64,000 nucleotides of DNA from JADZAI01 sp047602465 (GTDB lineage Bacteria > Pseudomonadota > Alphaproteobacteria > Micropepsales > Micropepsaceae). Within the stretch, counting starts at the first letter, position 1. Each line of letters begins with the position of its first letter. The notes below the pieces were generated by a model. The model saw nothing but the letters and a program-made list of their open reading frames with translations. It searched no databases and was not told where the DNA came from. Of the stretch, positions 17,921-27,129 are shown piece after piece. The DNA lies in contig JASGHF010000001.1 of assembly GCA_047602465.1 (NCBI GenBank), forward strand, positions 2,232,001 to 2,296,000. Direction: 5' to 3'. A program made the position numbers and the translations under genes.

Positions 17921-19307
17921 TCAGTTGAACCGGAGCTGCACCTGGACGCCGAACGTCCGGGGCGGCATCAGACCGTAGGTCTGGGAGACGGCGAGGCCGG
18001 GCGAGAAGGTGGGATCGTATTGCGTGCCTTCGGCCGAGTCGTAGCCGACCTCGTCGAAGACGTTCTTCACGTAGCCGATCACACGGTAGGCGTCGTCGGC
18101 CGACGTCCACACCGCACGCAGATCGACCCTGTCGAAGGCCGGGGTCTGCGTGTAGGTGCGATTGAAGACCGAGTGATAGGTCTCGTCCCGCCAGGTGTAG
18201 TTGGCCGCCAGATCGAGCGAGCCGCCCTCCAGGTCGAACGTGTAGATCGCGCTCAGCGCCACCTTGTGCGGCGTCTGCTGCGGCAGTTCCTGCCCGGTGA
18301 GGCTTTGCGGCTGCTGCCCTCCGACCAGCGGCCCGACCGGCTGCGCCCCGGGCTGCTGGGCCAGCGGGTCGGCGCCGTCCACGAAGCAACAGGCTTCCTG
18401 GATTTCCGATCCCGCGAAGGCATAGCTCGCCAGAAGCTGCAGATTGTCGAGCGGCCGCCATGCCGCCTCGATTTCGAGGCCGTAGGAGCTGGATTCCGCG
18501 ATGTTGAAGAACTCGGTCAGCTGTGCGCCGCCGGGAATGACGACCGTCAGCGGCACCTGGAGGTCGGTGTAGTTGTAGTAATAGGCCGCCGTATTGATCT
18601 GCAGCGTCCGGCCCCAGGCGGTCTTGAAGCCCGCTTCGAAGGCGTCGACATGCTCCGGATCGGTGCGCGGCAGCACCGAAATGCCGCCGGCGTTGAAGCC
18701 GCCCGATTTATAGCCGCGGCTGTAGCGGGCATAGACCAGCGTGTCGGCGTCCGGCTTCCACTCAATGCCGGCGGTGCCGGTCACGGCCTCCCAGGAATCC
18801 TTCAGCCCGCGGACGGCGCGTCCGGTGATCGGGTCGAAGGTCAGCGGCGTCGTCACGCCCGGCGCGGGCGCGGTGGAGACGAACGCCCCCGTGATATCGA
18901 TACCCGGCGTCAGGATGCCCAGCTGGTCCGGCGAGGTGCCGGGCGCGCAGCCCAGACAGATGATGCGGAACTGCTCGGTCCCCTCCTTCTCGTCATGGGT
19001 GTAGCGCAGCCCGCCGGTCAGGCGGACCGTCTCCGTCACCTGCCAGTCGACCTGTCCGAACACCGCCATAGATTCGGTCGTCATGTCCGATCCGGCGAAG
19101 ACGAAATCGCCCGACGGATTGGCCGGTCCGTTCGCTGGCGCATTGATCTGCGGCAGGTTCACGGCGTTGAAATGCGCTTCCTGGCGGAAATCCTCGCTGT
19201 AGTAGTAGAGGCCGGCGATCCATTGGACCGGACCGTCATCGGTCGACGAGAAGTTCAGTTCGTGGCTCGTGAAGCTCTTGTCCTCGACATAGATGAAGCG
19301 CTGCGAG
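17921..19307 (-). pseudogene. TonB-dependent receptor, 5'-truncated at an IS6 element
   Basis: Encodes the C-terminal portion, about 460 residues, of an outer-membrane beta-barrel receptor: strand patterns such as ARYSRGYKSGGFNAGG, the VDLRAVWTS region and the terminal PRTFGVQVQLRFN are typical of TonB-dependent receptors. The signal peptide, TonB box and plug domain are missing. Receptor-like sequence stops exactly where the IS left end begins (19307/19308), and the missing part is not found on the other side of the element, so a deletion accompanied or followed insertion. Confidence 0.85.
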
Positions 19308-20127
19308 GGTGCTGTCAGTCTAATGCTAGCCTTGCTCCCGAGGCGCGGTTTGCCGCGTAAGCAGCGGGGTGGGGGGATGCGCCGAGTATCGTTCAAGCGG
19401 CACCGCTTTCCTCCAGCTGTTATCCGTTACGCGGTCTGGCTCTACTTTCGCTTTACCTTGAGCTTTCGCGATGTCGAGGAATTGCTCGCACAGCGCGGTA
19501 TTGAGGTGAGCTACGAGACGATACGCTGCTGGACGATCAAGTTCGGTCATCAGTTCGCGGCTAATCTCAATCGCCGGCGTATGCCGCCATCGCCTCGTTG
19601 GCATCTTGATGAGATGGTCTGCTCGATCGCAGGCAAACGCTGGTTTCTGTGGCGGGCGGTCGATGACGAAGGCGTCGTCCTCGATATGATTATGCAAAAG
19701 GAGCGGGACACCGCCGCGGCGTTACGGCTGCTTACGCGCCTCCTGCGAACGCAGCCCGTCGTTCCAGAGATGATCACGACCGATGGTCTGCGCTCGTACG
19801 CAGCCGCGCTTAGTGAAATGGGGCTGATATCGCTTCATCGGCCAGGCCGATTGCGGGACAACAATCGCGCGGAGAATTCGCATCTCCCTATCCGGCGACG
19901 AGAGCGAAAGCAGCAGGGGTTCAAATCCCGAAAGTCCGCCCAACGCTTCCTCGCTACTCACGCTGCAGTGTACAACACCTTCAACACCCAACCCCATCTC
20001 TCCAAGCGCTGGCACATGCGCCAGATGCGAGCCCGTGCTTTGGCGTCGTGGAAGGCCGCGACCCGAGCGGCCTAACGGGTATCGGGTTGGGGCAATTGCG
20101 GCCGATGCGACTTAACCTGTCAGCTCT
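19308..20127 (+). mobile_element. IS6-family insertion sequence
   Basis: About 820 bp, normal for IS6. The left end starts GGTGCTGTCAGTCTAATGCT (19308). The right end, read inward on the minus strand from 20127, starts AGAGCTGACAGGTTAAG, sharing GCTG-CAG--TAA with the left end, so the inverted repeats are imperfect. The 8 bases flanking each side (GCTGCGAG and ATGGAGGT) differ, so there is no target duplication. It separates a truncated TonB receptor from a truncated unknown gene, which fits an IS6-type replicative rearrangement with deletion. Confidence 0.75.
19377..20075 (+). CDS. IS6-family DDE transposase
   Basis: About 232 aa from ATG 19377. N-terminal helix-turn-helix region (IRYAVWLYFRFTLSFRDVEEL), then the DDE core: WHLDEM, the MITTDGLRSY segment with the second Asp, and NNRAENSHLPIRRRERKQQGF with the Glu. 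This is the standard IS6/IS26 architecture and length, apparently intact. An open frame runs upstream to 19293, outside the element, and is not used. Confidence 0.92.
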   Translation: MRRVSFKRHRFPPAVIRYAVWLYFRFTLSFRDVEELLAQRGIEVSYETIRCWTIKFGHQFAANLNRRRMPPSPRWHLDEMVCSIAGKRWFLWRAVDDEGVVLDMIMQKERDTAAALRLLTRLLRTQPVVPEMITTDGLRSYAAALSEMGLISLHRPGRLRDNNRAENSHLPIRRRERKQQGFKSRKSAQRFLATHAAVYNTFNTQPHLSKRWHMRQMRARALASWKAATRAA

Positions 20128-20586
20128 ATGGAGGTACATGAATGTGGTCGCGATGTCGCTCAACGTGTGAGCGACAAAGGCGCGGGCTTTGTTCGTGCGA
20201 ATTTTCCAGTCAGCTTGTCTCCAGAGGTCGGAGGGATCGATCGAGAACGGAAACTCATAACTAACTTCATTTCCTCCAGAAGGGCCGAGCCAGCCCATCA
20301 CATTCGGATGAGCTAGGAGCTTGTCGAAGTAGATCATAAGCAGAAGAGGAACAGAGCTAGTTATTGAGATCGTATACCCTCGAGTGCTGTGGCTCACTCG
20401 AGCATTGAACTCGCTCTCACGTATCAGCTTGGTCGAAATGGCCCCGGCCTGCAGGCCATATGCCGACTCGACGGCCCGGCTAATTGAAGCGAAGCGACGA
20501 ACCTGATGCGCATACTGTGCGCGGATGCCGGCATCGCTGATTTTCTCGACATCGAGTTCGTCGTGTAGGGTATTGCGAGGAGCCAT
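20128..20586 (-). pseudogene. Unknown gene, 3'-truncated by the IS6 element
   Basis: From ATG 20586 an open frame of about 153 codons (MAPRNTLHDELDVEKISDAG...) runs into the IS right end just after ATTFMYLH; the following residues come from the IS. In metallopeptidase-like proteins a segment ending YLH often continues into an HExxH zinc site, so the cut may fall there, but that is speculation because the rest is absent. Not recognised otherwise. Confidence 0.5.
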
Positions 20587-20896
20587 TCTACACAGGGTCT
20601 CGGGCGTTTTGCGATGTACCAATCGTCGCCCATGTTGGCAGACTGCCGAAACATTGTCGTCTCGTGTGGTAGATCAAAAGGCTATTCCTTCGACTATGGC
20701 TACGCGACCTTTATGAATCGAACAGTCTCCGACTTTGTGGCCGCGTTTCATCGGTGCTGTCAGTCTGATGCTTGCGCACTGATGGCGCACGCTACGATCG
20801 CGAGCGCATCGTTTGCACATACAACGACAGATTGATCTGTGGCTCTCAAGTAGCTACGAGTAGTGTAGGTGGGGTCACTATTATTCGGGCAAGCTT
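20587..20896. other. Gene-free spacer left of the secretion island
   Basis: No convincing gene. A short frame at 20614-20835 shows no family features. The only structure I see is the solitary IS-like end at 20753-20775. It separates the IS-disrupted gene from the type I secretion operon and may hold that operon's promoter, but no clear -35/-10 pair stands out. Confidence 0.5.
20753..20775 (+). repeat. Solitary IS6-like terminal sequence
   Basis: This 23-bp segment, GGTGCTGTCAGTCTGATGCT plus TGC, matches the left end of the IS at 19308-19330 in 21 of 23 positions and in the same orientation, yet no transposase follows. It is probably a remnant end of a related element. Confidence 0.6.
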
Positions 20897-23074
20897 ATGC
20901 CGAGCGACAGCGGCGCTTCAGGGCGCCCGAGTTTGCCTCATGATTCTGGCCATGGCGGGAATTCACAGGACAGCGGGCTGGCCGCTTTGGTCGTCGTACT
21001 GGGCTTTCTTCAGATAGCAGCCGATCAGCCTCAGCTTCGCCACTCGTTAGGTCACACTGATCCGGCGTCTGCGGGAGACCTTGTGCGCCTCGCCAAACGG
21101 CTTGGCGCGAAGGCCAAGCTAGCGAAGCTTAGCCCCGCCAAGGTGGGCCGTGCTCCGGTCCCTCTTGTTGCAGAGGCTTCGGATGGCAGCTTCTTTGTCA
21201 TAGGCGCAGTCCGGGAGGGCGAGGCGCTTATTCAGTCCCCCGGCGGCACCATCGAGCAGCTTTCGTTGAGCGAGCTCGGCGAGCGATGGACGGGAAAAGC
21301 TGTTCTGTTGACGACGCGCGCCAACGAGGTTCGTCAAGGGCGACGCTTCGACGTTTCTTGGTTCGTGCCAGCGCTGCTACGATACCGCTGGATTCTCAGC
21401 GATGTCCTTGTGGCGTCATTGGTTTTGCAGCTCTTCGCCCTTGCGACGCCTCTGTTTTTTCAGGTCGTGATCGACAAAGTCCTGGTGCACCAGGGGCTGA
21501 CGACGCTGGATGTGCTGATCATCGGACTGACAGCGATCATCCTGTTCGAAACGCTCCTGGGCGGCTTGCGAAGCCACATCTTCGTTCACACGACGAGCCG
21601 TGTAGATGTCGAGCTGGGCGCCAAGCTCTATCGCCACCTGCTCGCTCTGCCATTGGCGTATTTCGAGCAGCGACGTGTTGGCGACTCCGTCGCTCGCGTT
21701 CGGGAACTGGAGACGATCCGCGAGTTTCTGACCTCCTCAGCGCTGACTTTGACCATCGATCTTCTGTTCACGGTCATTTTCCTCGCGGTGATGTGGTTCT
21801 ATTCGCCGTATCTCTTTGCGATCGTCGCCGCGTCGATCGTTCTCTACGCGATCATCAGCTTCGTGATCACGCCGCCGCTCAAGAGACGGATCGACGAGCG
21901 TTTTGACCGAGGCGCCGAAAGCCAAGCATTTCTGGTTGAGAGCGTTACGGGCGTTCAGACGCTCAAAGCTGCGGCTGTGGAGCCGCAGATGCAGAACCGC
22001 TGGGAAATCCTTCTGGCCGGCTATGTCCGGTCGGGGTTTCGCGCAGCGAAGCTGAGCATTTGGGGCGGTCAGGCGATCCAGCTCGTCAACAAGCTGTCGA
22101 TGGCGCTTATTCTCTATGTCGGCGCCAAGCTCGCGTTGAGCGGCCAGATGACGATCGGCGAACTGGTCGCGTTCAATATGCTGGCGGGCCGCGTATCTGA
22201 GCCAGTGCTCCGTCTCGCCCATCTTTGGCAGCAGTTCCAGGAGGCGCGCGTCGGCGTCCAGCGTCTCGGCGACATCCTGAACACACCGACCGAGACGGAG
22301 CATCGCCCATCGCGCTCGGCTCTGCCGGAGATCGCCGGGCGCGTTACTTACGATCACGTATCGTTTCGGTATGCGCCGGGCGGACGACAGATTCTTCACG
22401 ACGTGTCGCTCGACATCACGCCTGGCGAGATTGTCGGGATCGTCGGGCCGTCGGGATCTGGAAAGTCCACGCTGACGAAACTGCTGCAGCGGCTTTACGT
22501 GCCGGAATCGGGCCGCGTGATGGTCGATGGCGTGGATCTGGCCCTGGTTGATCCTGCGTGGCTCCGCCGTCAACTCGGGGTCGTCCTTCAGGAGAACCTG
22601 CTGTTCAATCGATCGGTTCGAGAGAACATCGCGTTGTCGGATTCGGCTGCGCCTATGGATCTCGTCATAGCCGCCGCGCAGCTCGCCGGCGCTCATGACT
22701 TCATTCTGGAGCTGCCGGAAGGCTACGACACCGTGATCGAAGAGCGCGGGGCCAATCTTTCCGGCGGCCAGCGGCAGCGTATTGCGATCGCGCGGGCGCT
22801 TATCTCAGACCCGCGCATCCTGATCTTCGACGAGGCGACGTCCTCTCTGGATGCGGAAAGCGAAGAGATCATCCAGCGTAACCTGTCGGCGATGGCAGAT
22901 GGCCGAACCGTCATCATCATCGCTCACCGTCTGTCTGCTCTTCGCCAGGCCAGCCGCATTGTGACGCTGGAAGGCGGCCGTGTCGTGGAAATTGGCAGCC
23001 ATGAAGAGCTCATCGCGCGAAACGGCCGCTATGCAAGTCTTTGGCGCGCACAAATGGGAGGGCGAGCGCAATGA
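20897..23074 (+). CDS. Type I secretion ABC transporter, HlyB-like
   Basis: A 725-aa inner-membrane exporter. N-terminal C39-like domain (about residues 20-135) with QDSGLAAL in place of the peptidase motif QDCG: Ser replaces the catalytic Cys, as expected for RTX exporters that do not cleave their cargo. Six membrane segments follow (about 155-430), then the ATPase with Walker A GPSGSGKST (about 517), signature LSGGQRQRIAIARAL (about 620) and Walker B ILIFDEATSSLD (about 640). Overlaps the adaptor gene by ATGA. It is the energy-using part of the exporter for the RTX protein downstream; no TolC gene is in the window. Confidence 0.95.
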   Translation: MPSDSGASGRPSLPHDSGHGGNSQDSGLAALVVVLGFLQIAADQPQLRHSLGHTDPASAGDLVRLAKRLGAKAKLAKLSPAKVGRAPVPLVAEASDGSFFVIGAVREGEALIQSPGGTIEQLSLSELGERWTGKAVLLTTRANEVRQGRRFDVSWFVPALLRYRWILSDVLVASLVLQLFALATPLFFQVVIDKVLVHQGLTTLDVLIIGLTAIILFETLLGGLRSHIFVHTTSRVDVELGAKLYRHLLALPLAYFEQRRVGDSVARVRELETIREFLTSSALTLTIDLLFTVIFLAVMWFYSPYLFAIVAASIVLYAIISFVITPPLKRRIDERFDRGAESQAFLVESVTGVQTLKAAAVEPQMQNRWEILLAGYVRSGFRAAKLSIWGGQAIQLVNKLSMALILYVGAKLALSGQMTIGELVAFNMLAGRVSEPVLRLAHLWQQFQEARVGVQRLGDILNTPTETEHRPSRSALPEIAGRVTYDHVSFRYAPGGRQILHDVSLDITPGEIVGIVGPSGSGKSTLTKLLQRLYVPESGRVMVDGVDLALVDPAWLRRQLGVVLQENLLFNRSVRENIALSDSAAPMDLVIAAAQLAGAHDFILELPEGYDTVIEERGANLSGGQRQRIAIARALISDPRILIFDEATSSLDAESEEIIQRNLSAMADGRTVIIIAHRLSALRQASRIVTLEGGRVVEIGSHEELIARNGRYASLWRAQMGGRAQ

Positions 23075-24441
23075 ACGAGTTTGCGCAGGCATCCGGGCGC
23101 TCGGGCAAGCGCGCTTATGTCGAAACGGAGTTCCTCCCGGCCGCCCTTGAAATTCTGGAGACGCCGCCCCGCCCGTTGGGACGTCTCGTCCTCTGGACGA
23201 TCGTGGTCGCCGCGGCGACAGCGATTGCCTGGAGTATCCTGTCTCATGTCGAAATCGTCGCCGTTGCGGAGGGGCGGATTGTGCCGCGTGAGCGGCTGCA
23301 ATTGGTCGAGGCGCCGGATCCGGGCGTAGTGCGTAGAATACTTGTTCAGGAAGGTGAGCAGGTGAAAGCCGGTCAGGCGTTGGTCGAGCTGGATCCGGCG
23401 GTCGCAGGCGCGGAGGCTGTCGCAACCCGAACCGAGTACGAGACCGCGCTACTGACCAAAGCGCGTGCTGCGGCCATGCTCGCCTATATCGATCGGAAGG
23501 ACCCCGCCTCGACATCGCGCTTGGTGGCACCGGATGGGGTCGACGAAGATGCGGCCGCCGCGGCAGCGGAGGTCGTCAAGGCCCGTATTCAAAGCTACGA
23601 GGCGCGCTTGGCAGGCCTGTCCGAGCGCGCGGCGGCTGCGGCGAGTACGAAACGAATGGTCGAAGCTGAGCTGGCCAAACTTCGTGGCATTCTGCCCCTA
23701 ATCCGCGAGCAGGTTGTGTCGCGTCGTGGACTCGTCGCCAAGGGCCTGTCGCCGCGTCTGCCTCTTTTGCAGCTTGAAGAGCGGCTCGTCGAGATTCAGG
23801 GCCAGATCGAAGTCAGAAGCGCGGACATCGAGCGGGCGAATGCCGAGATATCGGCGCTCTCCAACGAGCAGATCGAAGTTCGGGAAACTTTCCGGGCCGA
23901 CGCAGCGGCCGAGCTCAGTGAGGCTGAAGGGGTGCTCAACACCCGAGTGGCGGCTGTCGCGCGCGCCAAGCAACGGGAAGGTTTCCAGCTGCTCGCCGCG
24001 CCGGTCGATGGCACTGTTCACGAAATCGCCGTCACGACTGTCGGAGAGGTTGTTGAGGCGGGCGATCCGATCGTCACCGTCGTGCCTGTTGGCGAAGACT
24101 TCATTGTCGAGGCAACGGTCCTCAACAAAGATCGCGGTTTCGTTCGGAGCGGCGATCCGGTTCGCCTGAAAGTCGAAGCGTTCCCGTTCACGCGATATGG
24201 CTACATTGAAGGCACCATAGAACACCTGTCGCCCGACGCGATCTCTGACGAGAAGAAAGGGCTTGTTTATCCCGCTCGTATTCGGCCGGCTTCCACCAAT
24301 CTTGATCTCGAAGGCCGGACAATGCCTATCGCCCCCGGCATGTCTGTTCAGGTCGAGATCGTGACAGGCGAGCGCCGCGTGATCGACTACATTCTCTCAC
24401 CGATTGCTAAGGCGACGCACGAAGCCGGCCGCGAACGCTAG
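23071..24441 (+). CDS. Type I secretion periplasmic adaptor, HlyD family
   Basis: A 456-aa membrane-fusion protein: short cytoplasmic N-terminus, one membrane helix (LGRLVLWTIVVAAATAIAWS, about residues 37-57), a lipoyl half-motif (RRILVQEGEQVKAGQALVELD), a long coiled-coil hairpin (about 170-300), the second lipoyl half (LLAAPVDGTVHEIAVTTVGE) and a C-terminal beta-barrel. It bridges the ABC transporter to TolC. Translationally coupled to the exporter gene. Typical of RTX/T1SS adaptors. Confidence 0.95.
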   Translation: MNEFAQASGRSGKRAYVETEFLPAALEILETPPRPLGRLVLWTIVVAAATAIAWSILSHVEIVAVAEGRIVPRERLQLVEAPDPGVVRRILVQEGEQVKAGQALVELDPAVAGAEAVATRTEYETALLTKARAAAMLAYIDRKDPASTSRLVAPDGVDEDAAAAAAEVVKARIQSYEARLAGLSERAAAAASTKRMVEAELAKLRGILPLIREQVVSRRGLVAKGLSPRLPLLQLEERLVEIQGQIEVRSADIERANAEISALSNEQIEVRETFRADAAAELSEAEGVLNTRVAAVARAKQREGFQLLAAPVDGTVHEIAVTTVGEVVEAGDPIVTVVPVGEDFIVEATVLNKDRGFVRSGDPVRLKVEAFPFTRYGYIEGTIEHLSPDAISDEKKGLVYPARIRPASTNLDLEGRTMPIAPGMSVQVEIVTGERRVIDYILSPIAKATHEAGRER

Positions 24442-24733
24442 CAGCTCCGAGCTACGTCTCTTTTGCCGTTGGTATCATGTCTAGTCTGTGCTGTGAGCGT
24501 GCGTCGAAGTTCAGAATCGGGTCGAACGAGAGCTGCCTGTGCAATCTCTCTTCTGCACCGGCTGTCTCGTCACGGATGAAAAGGTCCCCTTAGAACTTGC
24601 GCAGCCCGGTCGTTGTCAGGGCGGCGCATGCCGACTAAGCTCTTTCACCGATGTACGCCCTCAATATTGCGTTTCTTTGAGTTGGCGCTGACAGCGGAGT
24701 CGACAGCTTCCTGGTTGAGTAGCGAATGGTGCG

Positions 24734-25444
24734 ATGAAGAACATCTTACGCCGTCGACACTGCTCTTCTGCTCGAAGAAGCCTCTTTCTATTGGCCTTTT
24801 GCAGCGTAGTCGCTCTCGCCGCGTGCAGCACGCCCAATACGGTCCCTATTCCGCCGGGCATGCGAGCAAACTGCGCCGCTCAGACACAATACACGTATTC
24901 AACTATCGCCGGCGGTGCCGGGGTGAAGGCGTACAATACCGGAGCGTATACTTGCCCGATCCGCCTTCGGCATGACGCAGCATCTATGCCGATTGATCTA
25001 CATATTGCATTTGAACCGGCCCTTGCCATGCCGCTTCCAACCGGCAGCGGTGACCCCATCAAGCTCGACCGCGGGCCTAGCGGTTTTATAGAGAAGCCGA
25101 TGCTCTGGATCGCCTACAAGGCACGGGCGACCGTCGGGGGCGCCGCAAAGACTTACCTAGCGTTTGTTCTTATCGCGCCCGCCACCGGCCTCGGCGAAAA
25201 CTATATTGACGACGCCTCCGGCGCCGATTGGCGTGTCGTTCCTGGCGGCCCGCCCATTACGAAATGCACGAGCGATCCGAGTCGTGGCATTGGCTTCTCA
25301 AAACAATGGAATTGCCGGACGGACTTCATCGTCGATGGGCGCGTCTCAGTTACAGTGGTTACATCCGCCCAGTACGCGGCAGCACGACCTGAACTGATAT
25401 CTGTCGTTGCAAATGCGATTTTGCAGTGGCTTGCTGACGTATAG
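24734..25444 (+). CDS. Putative lipoprotein of unknown function
   Basis: A 236-aa protein with a lipoprotein signal: basic N-terminus RRRHCSSARRS, hydrophobic stretch and lipobox LAAC (Cys about residue 31). Four further Cys residues in the mature part could form disulphides in the periplasm. No family recognised. It sits in the secretion island between the adaptor gene and two other exported-protein genes, on the same strand. By location it could be an accessory, surface anchor or immunity-type protein for the RTX product; nothing in the sequence decides this. Confidence 0.65.
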   Translation: MKNILRRRHCSSARRSLFLLAFCSVVALAACSTPNTVPIPPGMRANCAAQTQYTYSTIAGGAGVKAYNTGAYTCPIRLRHDAASMPIDLHIAFEPALAMPLPTGSGDPIKLDRGPSGFIEKPMLWIAYKARATVGGAAKTYLAFVLIAPATGLGENYIDDASGADWRVVPGGPPITKCTSDPSRGIGFSKQWNCRTDFIVDGRVSVTVVTSAQYAAARPELISVVANAILQWLADV

Positions 25445-25491
25445 CGAGCGCCGTGACTGTTCAAACTGTCAGCGGGTAGGGGGGGGCTGTT

Positions 25492-26307
25492 GTGATCTGG
25501 GGGCAGCGCATGGATCACAAACCGATATTCGGCGATCTTGAGCAGTGTCGTTTCAGCGACGCACGCCAATTTCTATATTATGCTGCATCTATTAGGGATG
25601 CGCTCGCTCGTTCGTTGACATACTGCGCTGTGGCGGCCGCCTTGTCGGTCACTGCTTTTGCAAGTGACGCTTGTTCCGATCTAACGCCGTCATTTGTGTA
25701 TGTTCGCGAATCGAATCTGCATCCAGATCCTGACGCATATGCGTTGAGCGTCGGCGGTCATCGTATCCCGAAAGGAAGGTCGTCTCCTCAGGATGTCCCC
25801 GCTGACGCGATGGGCGATTTAGGGACGTACACCGATCGCTCTCTCAGATATGTCGATTGGCCTGTTATGAGCCTCATCGAGCCTTTCTTTTCTCAGGGCG
25901 AACTCGATTGTTGGGCAGATGCAGGTGATCAGATAGCGTTGCTTGCGCGTTACGAGAGGCTCAGCCCAGATAAAATTGCTGAATTAGACGATAGTGAGCA
26001 AGTAAAATTGCGACTGAAGCGCCGACGCGCAACTGAGGTGGCGGCTGAGTTTCGCTGCCCTGAGAATAAGACTTTGCGAGGCACAAAATATATTTCCCAG
26101 TTCGGGCATCCTATCGCGCATGTATTGTTGGCTGGTCGTCTGTTCCAGTCTCCGCCTCCTCCGGGGTCTCCTGAGCGTCAACAGGCAGATTTTCACGCCT
26201 GCATCGCCTCATTACTGGGGAATTATAGTTTCGAAAGCTTCGATCTCTTGCCCAAAGACTGCTCTGCAGCCGACGCTGAAATCGCGAGGCACTCATGTTC
26301 GAGATAA
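25492..26307 (+). CDS. Unrecognised exported protein A, related to protein B at 26464
   Basis: Up to 271 aa. Start could be GTG 25492 or ATG 25510; both have G-rich ribosome sites. A hydrophobic segment LTYCAVAAALSVTAFASDA looks like a signal sequence placed unusually far from the N-terminus. The mature part shares an ordered set of motifs with protein B: TPSFVYVRES, LDCWADAGDQIALL, FGHPIAHVLLAG and DFHACIASLLGNYSFESF. A SEL1-like small-repeat flavour (AGDQIA...LLGN) is possible but weak. Base composition is lower in GC than the flanking core genes. Immediately upstream of the RTX gene block. Confidence 0.6.
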   Translation: MIWGQRMDHKPIFGDLEQCRFSDARQFLYYAASIRDALARSLTYCAVAAALSVTAFASDACSDLTPSFVYVRESNLHPDPDAYALSVGGHRIPKGRSSPQDVPADAMGDLGTYTDRSLRYVDWPVMSLIEPFFSQGELDCWADAGDQIALLARYERLSPDKIAELDDSEQVKLRLKRRRATEVAAEFRCPENKTLRGTKYISQFGHPIAHVLLAGRLFQSPPPPGSPERQQADFHACIASLLGNYSFESFDLLPKDCSAADAEIARHSCSR

Positions 26308-26463
26308 TCATCTCAGATGGCCCGCATCGAAAATGTCTGAAAGCCAAAGCTCTCGCATTTAGAATTATCTAGTCGGAGCGTAGGTGGGTCTATATTTTGA
26401 GCTTTCCCATTGTCTTATAATCTAGATGCTTCTACGTTGCCATAGCGTCAAGAGGAGCTGCCA

Positions 26464-27129
26464 ATGTCGTGGGTAATTTGCATAATCGCAACTTACATAG
26501 CCGCCGTTGGCGTCATGTTTGATCAGTTCCAAGTAGCTCAGGCCCCTTTGCGTGAGGGGTACTTGTCTAATAATCCTGTTTGTAGGGGCGATTCCCCTTC
26601 TTTCTATTACGTTAAGAGATTGGCTCATATGAACGGAGTCGATATTGAAGAAGATTCATCGCTTCCATTGGCTGACAGAGTCAGAAAAGAGTGGGGTTTA
26701 TCGAACAATATATACCCAGAGTACCTGCTTGATAATTATTCAATAAGAGAAATAATCTGCTGGGCCCTCGCGGGCGATCAAATTGCCAATTATTATCTTG
26801 ATGCGCGGGGGGCGAGCGAAGAAAAATCTCAGGCATGCGCCGCCGCCGGTGTCGACAAGGGTTGTCGCGAGCGTGCTTTGGTCGTGCGGGTTGACGAGGA
26901 TGCAGGTTCCGCAACTCAAGCCCTCTACGTATTCAAAGGTGGTGTCCCATCTCTGCATAATTTTGTTGGAAATAGCTTACTGTTTGGACAGCAGCGAAAT
27001 ATCGAGCGTGCCAGGTATCATCTTTGCATGGCGTGGCTCCAGGGAAATCAAGACGCCGCTATATTTCGGCAAGAGGGCGGCATATCATTCGCATGTGATG
27101 CTGAGCGTAAGCTCTTGGGGCGAAGCTAA
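26464..27129 (+). CDS. Unrecognised exported protein B, related to protein A at 25492
   Basis: A 221-aa protein with an N-terminal hydrophobic signal/anchor (SWVICIIATYIAAVGVMF). AGGAG at 26452-26456 gives a good ribosome site, and TATAAT at 26416-26421 could be a -10 element. Shared with protein A: SPSFYYVKR, EIICWALAGDQIANYY, LHNFVGNSLLFG and RYHLCMAWLQGNQDAAIF, including paired Cys positions. The stop overlaps the RTX start by one base (TAATG), so the two are coupled. No known family. A chaperone-, docking- or immunity-like role for the RTX protein is inferred from coupling only. Confidence 0.65.
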   Translation: MSWVICIIATYIAAVGVMFDQFQVAQAPLREGYLSNNPVCRGDSPSFYYVKRLAHMNGVDIEEDSSLPLADRVRKEWGLSNNIYPEYLLDNYSIREIICWALAGDQIANYYLDARGASEEKSQACAAAGVDKGCRERALVVRVDEDAGSATQALYVFKGGVPSLHNFVGNSLLFGQQRNIERARYHLCMAWLQGNQDAAIFRQEGGISFACDAERKLLGRS

